Part shown: positions 16,250-24,698 of the stretch, one piece after another
How positions within the stretch are numbered: the stretch's first letter is position 1
Layout of the letters: every line of letters starts with the position of its first letter
Source: Clostridia bacterium
GTDB taxonomy: Bacteria > Bacillota > Clostridia > Oscillospirales > Acutalibacteraceae
Direction of reading: 5' to 3'
Length of the DNA: 33,224 nucleotides
Assembly: GCA_017403185.1 (NCBI GenBank)
Contig: JAFQON010000027.1
Location: 1-33,224 of the forward strand
The notes under the pieces: generated by a model
What the model was told of the DNA's origin: nothing
The model's input: the letters and a program-made list of their open reading frames with translations, nothing else
The model's database searches: none
Translations under genes and position numbers: made by a program

Positions 16250-17188
16250 ATGGAAATCATCAGAAAGGAATATTCCATCCCCTCAAAATCCGGTGTTGCC
16301 GATATTTTTGCAAGATGCTGGATACCCTCAGACGGTGCAAAAGCGATTTTTCAGATTGTTCACGGCATGGCTGAGCACGGCGAAAGATACGAGGATTTTG
16401 CAAAGCATCTTTGCGAAAAGGGCTTTGCCGTTCTTGTTGACGACCACATCGGTCACGGCAGATCGGTTAAGAACGATGATGAGCTCGGCTATTTCGGCGA
16501 AAGCATGGGCTGGGATTCTTTTGTTGAAGACGAAAGAACATTAACCGAGCTTATAAAAGAAGAATTTCCTGATATACCCATAGTATTTTTCGGGCACAGC
16601 ATGGGTTCGTTTATCGCAAGGGAATATATCCGCCGCTACGGCACCGACGAAAGAATCAAAGCGGCAATTTTCTGCGGCTCAAGCGGCAAGAATCCCGCTG
16701 CAGCAATAGCAATTCGCCTTGCAGGAGGAATCGCAAAAGTAAAAGGCAGCAAGCACAGAAGCGCATTTATAAATAAAATCGCCTTCGGATCATATAACGG
16801 CAAAATCAAAAATCCGAAAACTGAATTTGATTGGCTTACAACCGATGCCGCAATCGTGGATAAGTACATAGCAGATAAATACTGCGGTTTTCTTTTCACT
16901 GCCGCAGGCTACAAAGACCTTTTCTCAATCCTTCACAAGGTTTCGGGCAAGGATTGGTACAACGGTGTAAATAATGACTTGCCTATTCTTATCACCTCGG
17001 GTGAGGATGACCCCGTAGGAACCTACGGCAAAGGTGTTAAGGAGATTTATAACGGTCTTATGGAGTCAGGCAAAAAGGATGTTACCCTTAAGCTTTACAC
17101 CGGCATGAGGCATGAAATCCTCAATGAGGTTGACAGAGCAAAAGTTTATGAGGATATTGCTGCATGGTCACTTTCTAAAATCAGATAA
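16250..17188 (+). CDS. Alpha/beta hydrolase (monoacylglycerol lipase/lysophospholipase-like)
   Basis: 312 residues from ATG 16250 after AAGGAG. It has the Hydrolase_4 / monoglyceride lipase layout: an IVHGMAEHGERY oxyanion-region strand (residues about 36-47), DDHIGHGRS, the nucleophile elbow GHSMG with Ser117, a lid region, SGEDDPVG with the acid Asp, and GMRHEIL with the catalytic His. No signal peptide or membrane segment, so probably cytoplasmic, acting on lipid esters. It is last in the kinase-bioY-hydrolase group and ends at a strong terminator. Substrate is inferred from family only. Confidence 0.88.
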   Translation: MEIIRKEYSIPSKSGVADIFARCWIPSDGAKAIFQIVHGMAEHGERYEDFAKHLCEKGFAVLVDDHIGHGRSVKNDDELGYFGESMGWDSFVEDERTLTELIKEEFPDIPIVFFGHSMGSFIAREYIRRYGTDERIKAAIFCGSSGKNPAAAIAIRLAGGIAKVKGSKHRSAFINKIAFGSYNGKIKNPKTEFDWLTTDAAIVDKYIADKYCGFLFTAAGYKDLFSILHKVSGKDWYNGVNNDLPILITSGEDDPVGTYGKGVKEIYNGLMESGKKDVTLKLYTGMRHEILNEVDRAKVYEDIAAWSLSKIR

Positions 17189-17194
17189 CAAAAA

Positions 17195-17230
17195 CTCGGA
17201 GCGAAACAAATCGCTCCGAGCTCTTTTTTT
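17195..17230. terminator. Bidirectional intrinsic terminator
   Basis: Perfect 10-bp stem CTCGGAGCGA/TCGCTCCGAG (17195-17204, 17211-17220). A T run follows on the plus strand (17224-17230) and an A run precedes the stem, giving U tracts for both the hydrolase and the convergent phosphatase gene. Confidence 0.85.
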
Positions 17231-18677
17231 ATTCTGTTGTTGACTCTTCGCCTGCGGGAGTTTCCTGCGTGGTTGTGGTTTCCGCAGCCTGAGTTGTGGT
17301 TGTGTTTTCTGCCGTTGTGGATTCGGATGTTGTTGTGGTTGTTGTTTCGCTCACGGCAGTTGTTGAAGTTTCTTCAGCCTGAGTTGTAGTGGTGGTTGAA
17401 GCTTTGGTTGTTGTAGGCTTTCTTGTTGTTGTGGGTTTTCTTGTGGTGGTCTGCCTGCGTGTGGTTGATTCCGTGGTCTCTTCGGTTGTGCTTTCAGTTG
17501 ATTCAATCGACCATGTGGGAATTTCGGTTGTAGGAGCAATATACTGCGGATATGTTTCAACCTGATGGAAGGCCGTTGTGCTCAGGGTTGTATCCTCTTT
17601 ATTGCTGTTTATTTTGTCAACAGCAAATTTGATGGCAACCGCAGCGGCTGCGATAACCGCAATTGCCGCAACAACAATACCTATTATCATAAGTATTTTG
17701 GATTTATCGGCAGATTTGTTTGCAGCCCTTGCATCAGCATTTGCATAGGGAGAAACCTCGGGCTCGTCAAACGGAGTCTGCTGGTTGTTCACGCCATAGC
17801 TGTTGCGGTATTCCTCTTCGTAATCGGCATCGCTGTCGCCCACCATTGCGGCAGCAATGGGAGCAAAAATGGCAGTTTCTTCAACGCTCATAAAAGCTGC
17901 CATAACCGTTACATTGTCTTTTCCGCCCTTTTCAAGTGCTCTGCGTATAAGCTTGCTTGCAACTGTCTGTGCGTTTTCACCTGTTGAAAGAATGGCTGTA
18001 ATTTCGCCGTCATCAAGCATATCGGTAAGACCGTCGCTGCAAAGAAGAAGAATATCGCCGTCATCAACATCATCAATAACGCTGATGTTGGGTGAAAGAT
18101 TGCCCTCTTCGGGAAATACACCGAGATGGCGTGTAAGCCTTTTTGCATCGGGAATGCGGTTAATGTTATCCTGCGAAACCTGACCTGCATCAACTATCGT
18201 CTGCGCATGAGTATGGTCAAAGCTGATCTGTTCAAGAATTCCCTTTGAATAGTGATAAACTCTTGTGTCGCCGATATTAACGCAGTAAACCTTACCCTGA
18301 ACGGCATAGATTGCAGCAAGCGTTGTGCCCATTCTTTTGCCTTTTGCGCTTATTTCAGCACAAATTCTGCTGTTGGCATCATCAAGGCAATTTGAAATTG
18401 CAAAGCTGAAATCCTCGCCGCTCTCATAAACGCTTGAAGCGTGAGCAGCTATCGTTTCAACTGCAATTCCCGAGGCAATTTCACCGTAGCTTTCGCCTCC
18501 CATACCGTCGCAAACGGAAAGATGGAAGGGCTCAGACATACTTTGAACAAATGCAGATCCTTTTTTCAGGTCCCCCGTAGATGTAAGCCTGCCGTTAAGG
18601 TTATAGTTATCTTCGTTTTCTTTTCTGATTCGTCCTGCGTGCGTTACGGCGCACACATTGGCTCTCAATTTTTTCAT
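17229..18677 (-). CDS. Membrane-anchored PP2C-type Ser/Thr phosphatase with Thr-rich tail
   Basis: 482 residues from ATG 18677 after GGGGGA. Residues about 1-265 are a PP2C phosphatase domain: RKENEDN, CDGMGGESYGE (metal Asp57), GTTLAA, NIGDTRVY, LLLCSDGLTDML (Asp215) and KGGKDNVTV (Asp254). These should coordinate the Mn/Mg pair that dephosphorylates Ser/Thr phosphoproteins in the cytoplasm. An acidic linker leads to one membrane helix at about 327-353, then an outside tail of about 130 residues dominated by Thr with Lys-Pro repeats (TTRKPTTT). Most bacterial PrpC-type phosphatases lack the anchor and tail. No Ser/Thr kinase gene is nearby. It is likely cotranscribed with the upstream aldolase gene (34-base gap). 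Confidence 0.93.
   Translation of the reverse strand: MKKLRANVCAVTHAGRIRKENEDNYNLNGRLTSTGDLKKGSAFVQSMSEPFHLSVCDGMGGESYGEIASGIAVETIAAHASSVYESGEDFSFAISNCLDDANSRICAEISAKGKRMGTTLAAIYAVQGKVYCVNIGDTRVYHYSKGILEQISFDHTHAQTIVDAGQVSQDNINRIPDAKRLTRHLGVFPEEGNLSPNISVIDDVDDGDILLLCSDGLTDMLDDGEITAILSTGENAQTVASKLIRRALEKGGKDNVTVMAAFMSVEETAIFAPIAAAMVGDSDADYEEEYRNSYGVNNQQTPFDEPEVSPYANADARAANKSADKSKILMIIGIVVAAIAVIAAAAVAIKFAVDKINSNKEDTTLSTTAFHQVETYPQYIAPTTEIPTWSIESTESTTEETTESTTRRQTTTRKPTTTRKPTTTKASTTTTTQAEETSTTAVSETTTTTTSESTTAENTTTTQAAETTTTQETPAGEESTTE
17232..17507 (-). repeat. Low-complexity Thr-rich coding repeat
   Basis: The 3' end of the PP2C gene (residues 391-482) consists of Thr runs broken by Glu, Ala, Gln and two copies of TTRKPTTT. 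The repeat is visible in the DNA as tandem GTTGT/GTGGT units, so length variation between strains is likely. It probably forms an extended, possibly glycosylated spacer through the cell wall. Confidence 0.8.
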
Positions 18678-18711
18678 ACAATCCCCCGTATGTATACAAC
18701 ATTATAACAAA

Positions 18712-19605
18712 TTATTTAAGGATGCCTTCTTCCTTTGCCCAATCATACCATACCTCGATTGATCTTTTTCTTGCAGCACCGAGGTCATGGCTTCCTCTTG
18801 TGAACCACTGCATATTGATGCCCTGAAGGCTTACAAGATACTTTGCACTTGCGCAGAATCCCGAATCAATACAGTTATCAAGAGCAATAATATGCTGATG
18901 AGTCTTTCTTGCGGCTTCAAGCTCACCCTTTGTGAATTCATCCCACATCTTTACAAAAAGACCTGCACCGCATGAGGTGGGAGTTGCAATAACACCTCTT
19001 GCACCCTTAAGGTAAGCATCGTAAAGGAAAGGAATATTTGCCTGAAGAACATTCGAATCGCCCTGAACGGCAATTTTGGCTTCGATTTCGGGCATTTTGC
19101 AGGTTGTATCCTTAATTCCCTTAAATTTGCCGGTTGCTGCAAGCTTGCCGTAGGTAACACTGTCCATAAGATGAGGCTGCAGGCCGGGGAATTCATAAAG
19201 AATAATAGGAAGCTCCGTGTGCGAAGCAAGCGAGGTCATGTATTCATACATATCGTCGGGCTTGTTGCACATACCCTTTGTTACAAACACAAGACCGCTT
19301 ACGCCCTGCTGCTCAAGCTTTTTCATTTCTTCAATCTGGTCGTTAAAATCCGCCTCAAGATTAGCGGTCGCAAAAACGGGCACGCCGTCTGAATTCTTTA
19401 CTGCAAGACCTGCACACTTTACTCTCTCTTCGGGAGTAAGCTGGGTCATTTCTGATGAGCCGCAGACTGCGAAGAGATGCTGGGGCTTGAATGCAGCCTG
19501 CCAAGCAACATACTCTTCATATGTTTTGTAATCGATTGTTCTGTCCCAATTAAAGGGAGTAAGAAGCAGGGAATAAACTCCTGAAAATTCGTTGAACTGT
19601 GACAT
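18712..19605 (-). CDS. DHDPS/N-acetylneuraminate lyase-family aldolase
   Basis: 297 residues from ATG 19605 after AAGAAGGTG. It is a TIM-barrel class I aldolase of the DapA/NanA family. The Schiff-base lysine is Lys165 in GIKDTT, and Tyr137 lies in ILYEFPG. The usual DapA signature GTTGE is replaced by CGSSEMTQLTPEER, one residue shorter and without the paired Thr, so lysine biosynthesis is unlikely; a sugar-acid or other keto-acid substrate is more probable. The gene has its own promoter and is followed by the PP2C gene. It is divergent from the MATE exporter. The exact substrate cannot be inferred. Confidence 0.85.
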   Translation of the reverse strand: MSQFNEFSGVYSLLLTPFNWDRTIDYKTYEEYVAWQAAFKPQHLFAVCGSSEMTQLTPEERVKCAGLAVKNSDGVPVFATANLEADFNDQIEEMKKLEQQGVSGLVFVTKGMCNKPDDMYEYMTSLASHTELPIILYEFPGLQPHLMDSVTYGKLAATGKFKGIKDTTCKMPEIEAKIAVQGDSNVLQANIPFLYDAYLKGARGVIATPTSCGAGLFVKMWDEFTKGELEAARKTHQHIIALDNCIDSGFCASAKYLVSLQGINMQWFTRGSHDLGAARKRSIEVWYDWAKEEGILK

Positions 19606-19649
19606 CTAATGCACCTTCTTGTTGTATTTTGGCTTTCGCTCAATAGTGA

Positions 19650-19678
19650 ATTATAACTCATATATTTCTAAAAATCAA
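19650..19678 (-). promoter_or_regulatory. Promoter of the aldolase gene
   Basis: On the minus strand, TTGATT (19673-19678), a 17-base spacer and TATAAT (19650-19655), 45 bases before the start codon. Confidence 0.6.
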
Positions 19679-19722
19679 TAGTATATAACAATATTAATCT
19701 ATATTTAATATACTGTTTTTTA

Positions 19723-19751
19723 TTGACATTTCTTTTGTTTATAAATATACT
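19723..19751 (+). promoter_or_regulatory. Promoter of the MATE exporter gene
   Basis: TTGACA (19723-19728), a 17-base spacer and TATACT (19746-19751) on the plus strand, 38 bases before the start codon. Only about 44 AT-rich bases separate it from the divergent aldolase promoter, so a shared regulator could act on both. Confidence 0.65.
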
Positions 19752-19788
19752 ATTATTCGTTACAAATTCTATGATTGGACTTTGATTT

Positions 19789-21141
19789 ATGAATTCTCAA
19801 AAAAATTTTTTCAAAAATATGCTCAGGCTTGCTTTGCCTATTGCGTTGCAGCAGCTTCTCGTATCCTGTGCTCAGCTTGTTGACACCGCAATGGTAACAG
19901 GTCTGGGCAATGTTGTTGTGTCGGCAATAGGAGTTTCATCAAGGTGGATATTCCTTATGAACCTGTTTTATTTCGGCATTTCCTCGGGCACGGCAGCGAT
20001 GATAGCTCAATTCTGGGGTGCAAGAGAAAAGAACAACATCCGCAAATCATACGGCATTGCACTCATTTTCGGTGCAGTGGTCGCTGTTGTGTTCAATGCG
20101 GCAATGTTCTTCTTCCCGTCTCAGATGATAAGAGTTTTCACGAGCGAGCAGCCGGTTATTGACACGGCATCTCAATATATGAGAATCGTTGCGTTTATGG
20201 CACCGTTTGCCGCTTTCAATCAGGTAAGCTGCGTTGCTCTCAGGTCAACAGAAAGGGTAAATCCTCCCCTTTACACATCAATAGCATCGGTTGCGGTAAA
20301 CACAGCTTTAAACTACATTCTCATCAACGGCAAGCTCGGCTTCCCCGTGTTGGGAATAAGAGGTGCTGCAATCGCGACTCTTACCTCAACCGTATTGCAG
20401 ACATTGCTTCTTTTTGTTGTTCTGCGCACATCAAAAGATATTTACAACGCAAAGTTCAGGGAGTTTTTCACTCTCACAAAGGACTTTTTCCGCAGATTTT
20501 CGGTGGTGTGCCTGCCCGTTGTATTCAACGAGGTTGCGTGGGCGATAGGTACAAACATCTATGCAATGGTTTTTGCAAGGCAGGGCAGCGAAAGCTATGC
20601 GGGATATACAATTTTCAGCTCAATCGAACAAATTGCTTTCGTCTTCTTTGTGGGCATATGCCATGCCTGCTCAATCATGACGGGCAAAACAATCGGTGAG
20701 GGTGACGAAAAAGGAGCCTACAAGCTTGCAAAAAAATTTGTAATCATGACTCCGATTATCGGTGTGATTACGGGCAGCGTGCTTGCGTGCGTGAGGAATC
20801 CGCTGCTCTCACTGCTTAACATTGAAACTCAGGGTGCATTCAACCTCGCATCAAGTCTCATTCTGCTTTATTGCCTGTGGCTGCCGTTCAGAAACATCCC
20901 TTACACGCTGATAGTCGGCACCTTCCGTGCAGGCGGGGACACAAAAATAGGAATAGTTTACGATATGGTTTCGCTTTATCTGTTGGGAGTGCCCGTTGTT
21001 GCATACCTCGGGCTTATCGCAAGGGTTGACTTCATATATCTTATTCTTGCAATGTATCTTTGCGAGGATATTCCTAAAATCATATTGAGTGTACGCAGAT
21101 TCACAAGCAAAAAGTGGATAAGAAATCTGACTGATAAATAA
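19789..21141 (+). CDS. MATE family multidrug/metabolite exporter
   Basis: 450 residues with about twelve membrane segments in two homologous halves. MATE features are FKNMLRLALPIALQQLLVSCAQLVDTAMV at the N-terminus, GTAAMIAQFWGA, a second-half LPVVFNEVAWAIGTNIYAMVFARQG, and FRAGGDTKIGIVYD near the C-terminus. Such proteins export cationic drugs or metabolites in exchange for Na+ or H+. The ATG start lacks a clear ribosome binding site; the weak GGA about ten bases upstream is the only candidate. It is followed after 16 bases by the MBL hydrolase, so the two may be cotranscribed. Substrate unknown. Confidence 0.93.
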   Translation: MNSQKNFFKNMLRLALPIALQQLLVSCAQLVDTAMVTGLGNVVVSAIGVSSRWIFLMNLFYFGISSGTAAMIAQFWGAREKNNIRKSYGIALIFGAVVAVVFNAAMFFFPSQMIRVFTSEQPVIDTASQYMRIVAFMAPFAAFNQVSCVALRSTERVNPPLYTSIASVAVNTALNYILINGKLGFPVLGIRGAAIATLTSTVLQTLLLFVVLRTSKDIYNAKFREFFTLTKDFFRRFSVVCLPVVFNEVAWAIGTNIYAMVFARQGSESYAGYTIFSSIEQIAFVFFVGICHACSIMTGKTIGEGDEKGAYKLAKKFVIMTPIIGVITGSVLACVRNPLLSLLNIETQGAFNLASSLILLYCLWLPFRNIPYTLIVGTFRAGGDTKIGIVYDMVSLYLLGVPVVAYLGLIARVDFIYLILAMYLCEDIPKIILSVRRFTSKKWIRNLTDK

Positions 21142-21157
21142 CGAAAGCGGTGTATTT

Positions 21158-22435
21158 ATGGCTTATACTTTTCACGGCATCGAACTGATAAAGCAGCCGT
21201 CATATGATAAATACGATTGCGGCAAGGGCTGCGAAATGCTGCTTTTTGAAGAATGCACAAAAGAGGATTTTGAATTTCAATGCGAAAACATCCAAAAAAG
21301 CGGTTATGACTTTTATGCCCGTAATGAATTAAAAAGCAACTGTTTTGTTACATATACTTCAAGCAAGCCTGTGCATCAGGTGCACGCTTACTTTTGCGAA
21401 AACGAAAAGAAAATGCGCATTGTTGCCGACCCGAATCTTCACTTGTTCAAAAAAGAGCGTGAAAAATGTGCAGAAACTCACAAAACAACTCTTTGGCAGT
21501 TTGAGGTTGACCACAGCCTGATTGACTGCGGAATGTGTTACATTGTGCGCTGCTGCGACGGCAGTTTTTTTGTGATTGACAGTGCCCATATGTACTCCGT
21601 TAATGACGACATAAGAATTATTGAGTTCCTAAAGAAAATAAACGGCGGCAAAAAACCCATTGTTGCAGGCTGGTTTATCTCTCACGGGCACGATGACCAT
21701 GTGTCAAAGCTTAACGATATCATTGATTTCCACAGAGATGAAATTGAGATTGAAGCGATTTATTATAATTTCCCGCCCTCAACACACAGAGACGGCCATC
21801 ATTGGGGTGAATGCAATCACGCAATAACTGCAAGGTTTGAAAAATCCCTCAGTGAAAATTCGGATATCAGGTGCATAAAGCTTCACTCGGGCCAGAGTTT
21901 TTTTATAAGAAACCTTGAATTCACCGTTCTTTGCACTCATGAGGATGTGTATCCGAACACGGTAAGGGATTATAATGACTCATCGACCTCGCTGATGATG
22001 CACGCAGAGGGAAGCAAGGTGCTGTTCCCGGGTGACTCCGCCATTGAAAGCGACAAAGTTATTGTGCCGAGATGGGGCGAATATCTCAAATGCGATGTTG
22101 TTCAGGTTTCGCATCACGGGCACACGGGCACTTCACCCGAATTCTACCGAATTGCCGGTGCGGAATGCGCTCTGTTTGCGATAACTCAAATAAAATTTGA
22201 CGAAGAATTGCCGAGGCAGGAATCAAACAGGGTTGCCATTGATATTGCCAAGGAATATCACATTGCCTCAAACGGCACGGTTGAAATCCCCTTGCCCTAT
22301 AAATTCGGTCAGACCCAAATATACCCCGACGAAACCTTTGAGGATTTTAACGGAATTTATTGGCTGTGGACCTATGAATACACGGATGAGCACAAGGAAA
22401 GGCTTTACAAAGAATTTCTTGAAAGAAAAGGATGA
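21158..22435 (+). CDS. MBL-fold metallohydrolase
   Basis: 425 residues. An N-terminal region of about 125 residues with many Cys and no recognised domain precedes a metallo-beta-lactamase fold: FFVIDSAH, then the metal motif HGHDDH (His176, His178, Asp180, His181), a later LFPGDSAI, and VVQVSHHGHTG. The SHHG segment and layout recall the ComEC/Rec2 C-terminal-like branch of MBL proteins, but the protein is soluble with no ComEC membrane part. It should bind two metal ions and hydrolyse an ester or phosphodiester bond; substrate unknown. It lies between a MATE exporter and an M20 peptidase, which has its own promoter. Confidence 0.82.
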   Translation: MAYTFHGIELIKQPSYDKYDCGKGCEMLLFEECTKEDFEFQCENIQKSGYDFYARNELKSNCFVTYTSSKPVHQVHAYFCENEKKMRIVADPNLHLFKKEREKCAETHKTTLWQFEVDHSLIDCGMCYIVRCCDGSFFVIDSAHMYSVNDDIRIIEFLKKINGGKKPIVAGWFISHGHDDHVSKLNDIIDFHRDEIEIEAIYYNFPPSTHRDGHHWGECNHAITARFEKSLSENSDIRCIKLHSGQSFFIRNLEFTVLCTHEDVYPNTVRDYNDSSTSLMMHAEGSKVLFPGDSAIESDKVIVPRWGEYLKCDVVQVSHHGHTGTSPEFYRIAGAECALFAITQIKFDEELPRQESNRVAIDIAKEYHIASNGTVEIPLPYKFGQTQIYPDETFEDFNGIYWLWTYEYTDEHKERLYKEFLERKG

Positions 22436-22460
22436 TTTTTCGTTTCGGAGCCATTCCGTA

Positions 22461-22489
22461 TTTACTTATCAAAAAACAAGTGCTATAAT
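22461..22489 (+). promoter_or_regulatory. Promoter of the M20 peptidase gene
   Basis: TTTACT (22461-22466), a 17-base spacer and TATAAT (22484-22489) with an extended -10 TGC, 31 bases before the start codon. Confidence 0.6.
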
Positions 22490-22519
22490 GTTATTATAAA
22501 AGTGAAAGGATATGATAAT

Positions 22520-23971
22520 ATGCAATATGCAGGCTATGCTTTACTCGCCGTTCTTGCGGTTATTGTGCTTATGATAGCCGTTGCAGCCTTAAAAGCGGTA
22601 AAAATCAAAGCTAAACCCAACACAAACGAGCCCGCAATCAACCCCACCGAGCAAGAGGCTGCAGATTATGCCGAGAAGCTCTCCGCAATGGTGCAGGTGC
22701 CCACAATTTCACTCAGAGGCAACACAGACCTGACACAGTTTTACAAGCTCCACGAAGTTATGAAAAAGAATTTTCCCCTTGTATTTTCAAAGCTTGAGTG
22801 CACCGAAATTGAGGGCAACCTTATACTCCGTTGGCCCGGAAAGGATTCAAAAAGAAACGGCATTCTTCTTATGGGTCATCAGGATGTTGTTACGGCAGAC
22901 GAGCCCAACTGGGAGCGTAACCCGTTCTCCGGCGAAATTTCAGGCGGAAACATTCACGGAAGAGGCTCGATGGACTGCAAATCAACATTTTTCTCGGAAT
23001 TTCAGGCTATAGAAGAGTTGCTTGCAGAGGGCTTTGAGCCCCCCTGTGACATTTATCTTGCAACAGCGGTTGACGAAGAAATCTCGGGCGACGGCGCACC
23101 GAAGCTTGTGAATTATCTTAAATCAAAGGGCGTTCATCTTGATGTTGCAATGGATGAAGGCGGCGCAATTCTTAAAGACCAGCTTCCCACAATGAAGGGT
23201 TGGTGCGCTGCAATCGGTGTGCTTGAAAAAGGCTACATTGACCTTAAGGTTATCGCAAAGGGTAAGGGAGGTCACTCATCAACTCCCAAGAGCAATACTC
23301 CGCTTGCAAGGCTCTCAAAGTTTGTTGCCGATATCGAAAAAGACAAACCCTTCAAGGCTGAAATCTCAGGTCCCGTTTATGCAATGCTCGATCAGGCGGC
23401 ACCTTATCTCGGCTTCCCTCTGAGAATGGTGCTTGGCAATATGTGGCTGTTCAAGGGTCTGCTCACAAAAGTTTTGCCCATGGTATCACCCATGTGCAAC
23501 GCATTTGTCAAAACAACCTTCTGCTGCACCATGGCTGAAGGCTCACACACACCCAATGTTATCCCGTCGGAAGCATATGTGGTCTGCAATCTGCGCACAT
23601 CCCCTCACCAGAATGTTGAGGAATCGCTTGCAGTGCTCAAGAAATATGCAGACAAATATGACCTTGAATTCGAAATTATCCACGCACGAAACGCCTCAAA
23701 CTGCGTCGACTGGAACGGCGAAGAATTCGGCTATCTCAGGAAGTGCCTTAACGAGTGCTACCCCGATGCAGCCGTTATCCCCTATCTTATGACGGGCGGC
23801 ACAGATTGCCGCCACTATGAAGATGTTGCCGACAACTGCCTGCGCTTCTGCCCCATAAAAATGAGCAACGAGCAGCTTGCCGCCATGCACGCTGCAAACG
23901 AAAGCATAGGCGTAAGCGAAGTTGCCCACTGCGTAAAATTCTATAAGCACTACATAAAAAATCACAAATAA
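22520..23971 (+). CDS. Membrane-anchored M20 family metallopeptidase
   Basis: 483 residues from ATG 22520, nine bases after AAAGGA; an in-frame GTG at 22502 overlaps that site and is rejected. An N-terminal membrane helix (about residues 4-27) is followed by an M20 peptidase domain of the carboxypeptidase S/PM20D1 type. Metal and catalytic residues are GHQD (His120, Asp122), GRGSMD (Asp152), the EE pair at 186-187, and GGTDCRHY near the C-terminus. The dimerisation insert begins around GGHSSTPKSNTPLARL. It would hydrolyse N-acyl amino acids or small peptides, probably with its active domain outside the membrane. It ends at a terminator shared with the convergent trmB. Confidence 0.92.
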   Translation: MQYAGYALLAVLAVIVLMIAVAALKAVKIKAKPNTNEPAINPTEQEAADYAEKLSAMVQVPTISLRGNTDLTQFYKLHEVMKKNFPLVFSKLECTEIEGNLILRWPGKDSKRNGILLMGHQDVVTADEPNWERNPFSGEISGGNIHGRGSMDCKSTFFSEFQAIEELLAEGFEPPCDIYLATAVDEEISGDGAPKLVNYLKSKGVHLDVAMDEGGAILKDQLPTMKGWCAAIGVLEKGYIDLKVIAKGKGGHSSTPKSNTPLARLSKFVADIEKDKPFKAEISGPVYAMLDQAAPYLGFPLRMVLGNMWLFKGLLTKVLPMVSPMCNAFVKTTFCCTMAEGSHTPNVIPSEAYVVCNLRTSPHQNVEESLAVLKKYADKYDLEFEIIHARNASNCVDWNGEEFGYLRKCLNECYPDAAVIPYLMTGGTDCRHYEDVADNCLRFCPIKMSNEQLAAMHAANESIGVSEVAHCVKFYKHYIKNHK

Positions 23972-23975
23972 GCAT

Positions 23976-24009
23976 AAACGGACTGCTTCGTAAATGAAGC
24001 AGTCCGTTT
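23976..24009. terminator. Bidirectional intrinsic terminator
   Basis: Perfect 14-bp stem (23976-23989 with 23996-24009; core ACGGACTGCTTC) around a 6-base loop. Its ends supply short T and A runs, serving the M20 peptidase gene and the convergent trmB. Confidence 0.85.
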
Positions 24010-24014
24010 TCATA

Positions 24015-24683
24015 TCATTTCATATAAGCCTCAAGCCTGTATATCGGCATACCAAGCGAAGCAAATCTGTGCTCATACTCGGTTTCAATGTTACCTTCAA
24101 AATCACTGTTATGAAGATCGAGCGAGATGTTTTTCAGGCTGAAGCCGTAGCCCGAAAGCTGCTCGATTGAATACTCAAAAAAGTGCATATTATCGGTTTT
24201 TTGATGAATTTCAGCCCCCTTTTTTAGAATCACATCATAGCTTTTCAGAAAGCGAGGGTTGGTCAGGCGATGATTGGCATATCTGTTTTTGGGGTACGGG
24301 CAAGAAAAATTAAGATAAATTCGTTCAATCGATTCAGGTCTTAAAAATTTTTCGAGATATTCTGCACCGCCGTGAAGGAACTTAAGATTTTCAAGGTTTT
24401 CTTCCATAGCCTTTTCTGCTGCAATAACAAGCACATTAGCTGCTTTTTCAAGCGCAAGCACATTTATATCGGGCTCCCGTTTTGCAAGCTCACGGGCAAA
24501 CTTTCCTTTACCGCAGCCTATTTCAAGCACAACGGGATTACCGTTACCGAAAAGAGCCTGAATATCAATGAACTCTTTTTTTTCAATTGCAGTTACAAAG
24601 TTAACATCATCGCTGATAAGGTCGATTATATTGTTGCATCTCTCAAGTCGCTCCTCAAGATGCTTTTTCTTTCTCATTCTCAT
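24015..24683 (-). CDS. trmB: tRNA (guanine-N7)-methyltransferase TrmB
   Basis: 222 residues from ATG 24683. It transfers methyl from S-adenosylmethionine to G46 of tRNA. The SAM motif VLEIGCGKGKF is at about 52-62, followed by ALEK and a family signature at about 125-139, NFSCPYPKNRYANHR. There the usual Asp of the DPWPK motif is Cys128 and Trp is Tyr130. The C-terminal TDNMHFFEYS and TEYEHRFASLGMPIYRLE segments match TrmB. It is the last gene of the symporter-glycosidase-GNAT-trmB run, 15 bases after the GNAT stop. Despite the altered motif, the assignment is firm. Confidence 0.92.
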   Translation of the reverse strand: MRMRKKKHLEERLERCNNIIDLISDDVNFVTAIEKKEFIDIQALFGNGNPVVLEIGCGKGKFARELAKREPDINVLALEKAANVLVIAAEKAMEENLENLKFLHGGAEYLEKFLRPESIERIYLNFSCPYPKNRYANHRLTNPRFLKSYDVILKKGAEIHQKTDNMHFFEYSIEQLSGYGFSLKNISLDLHNSDFEGNIETEYEHRFASLGMPIYRLEAYMK

Positions 24684-24698
24684 GATTTTACCACTTCT

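Noticed and set aside
17232-17507. CRISPR-like or minisatellite array
   Set aside because: The periodicity comes from Thr-rich codons of the phosphatase tail in one continuous frame, with irregular units and no spacers. No CRISPR array was seen elsewhere in the window.
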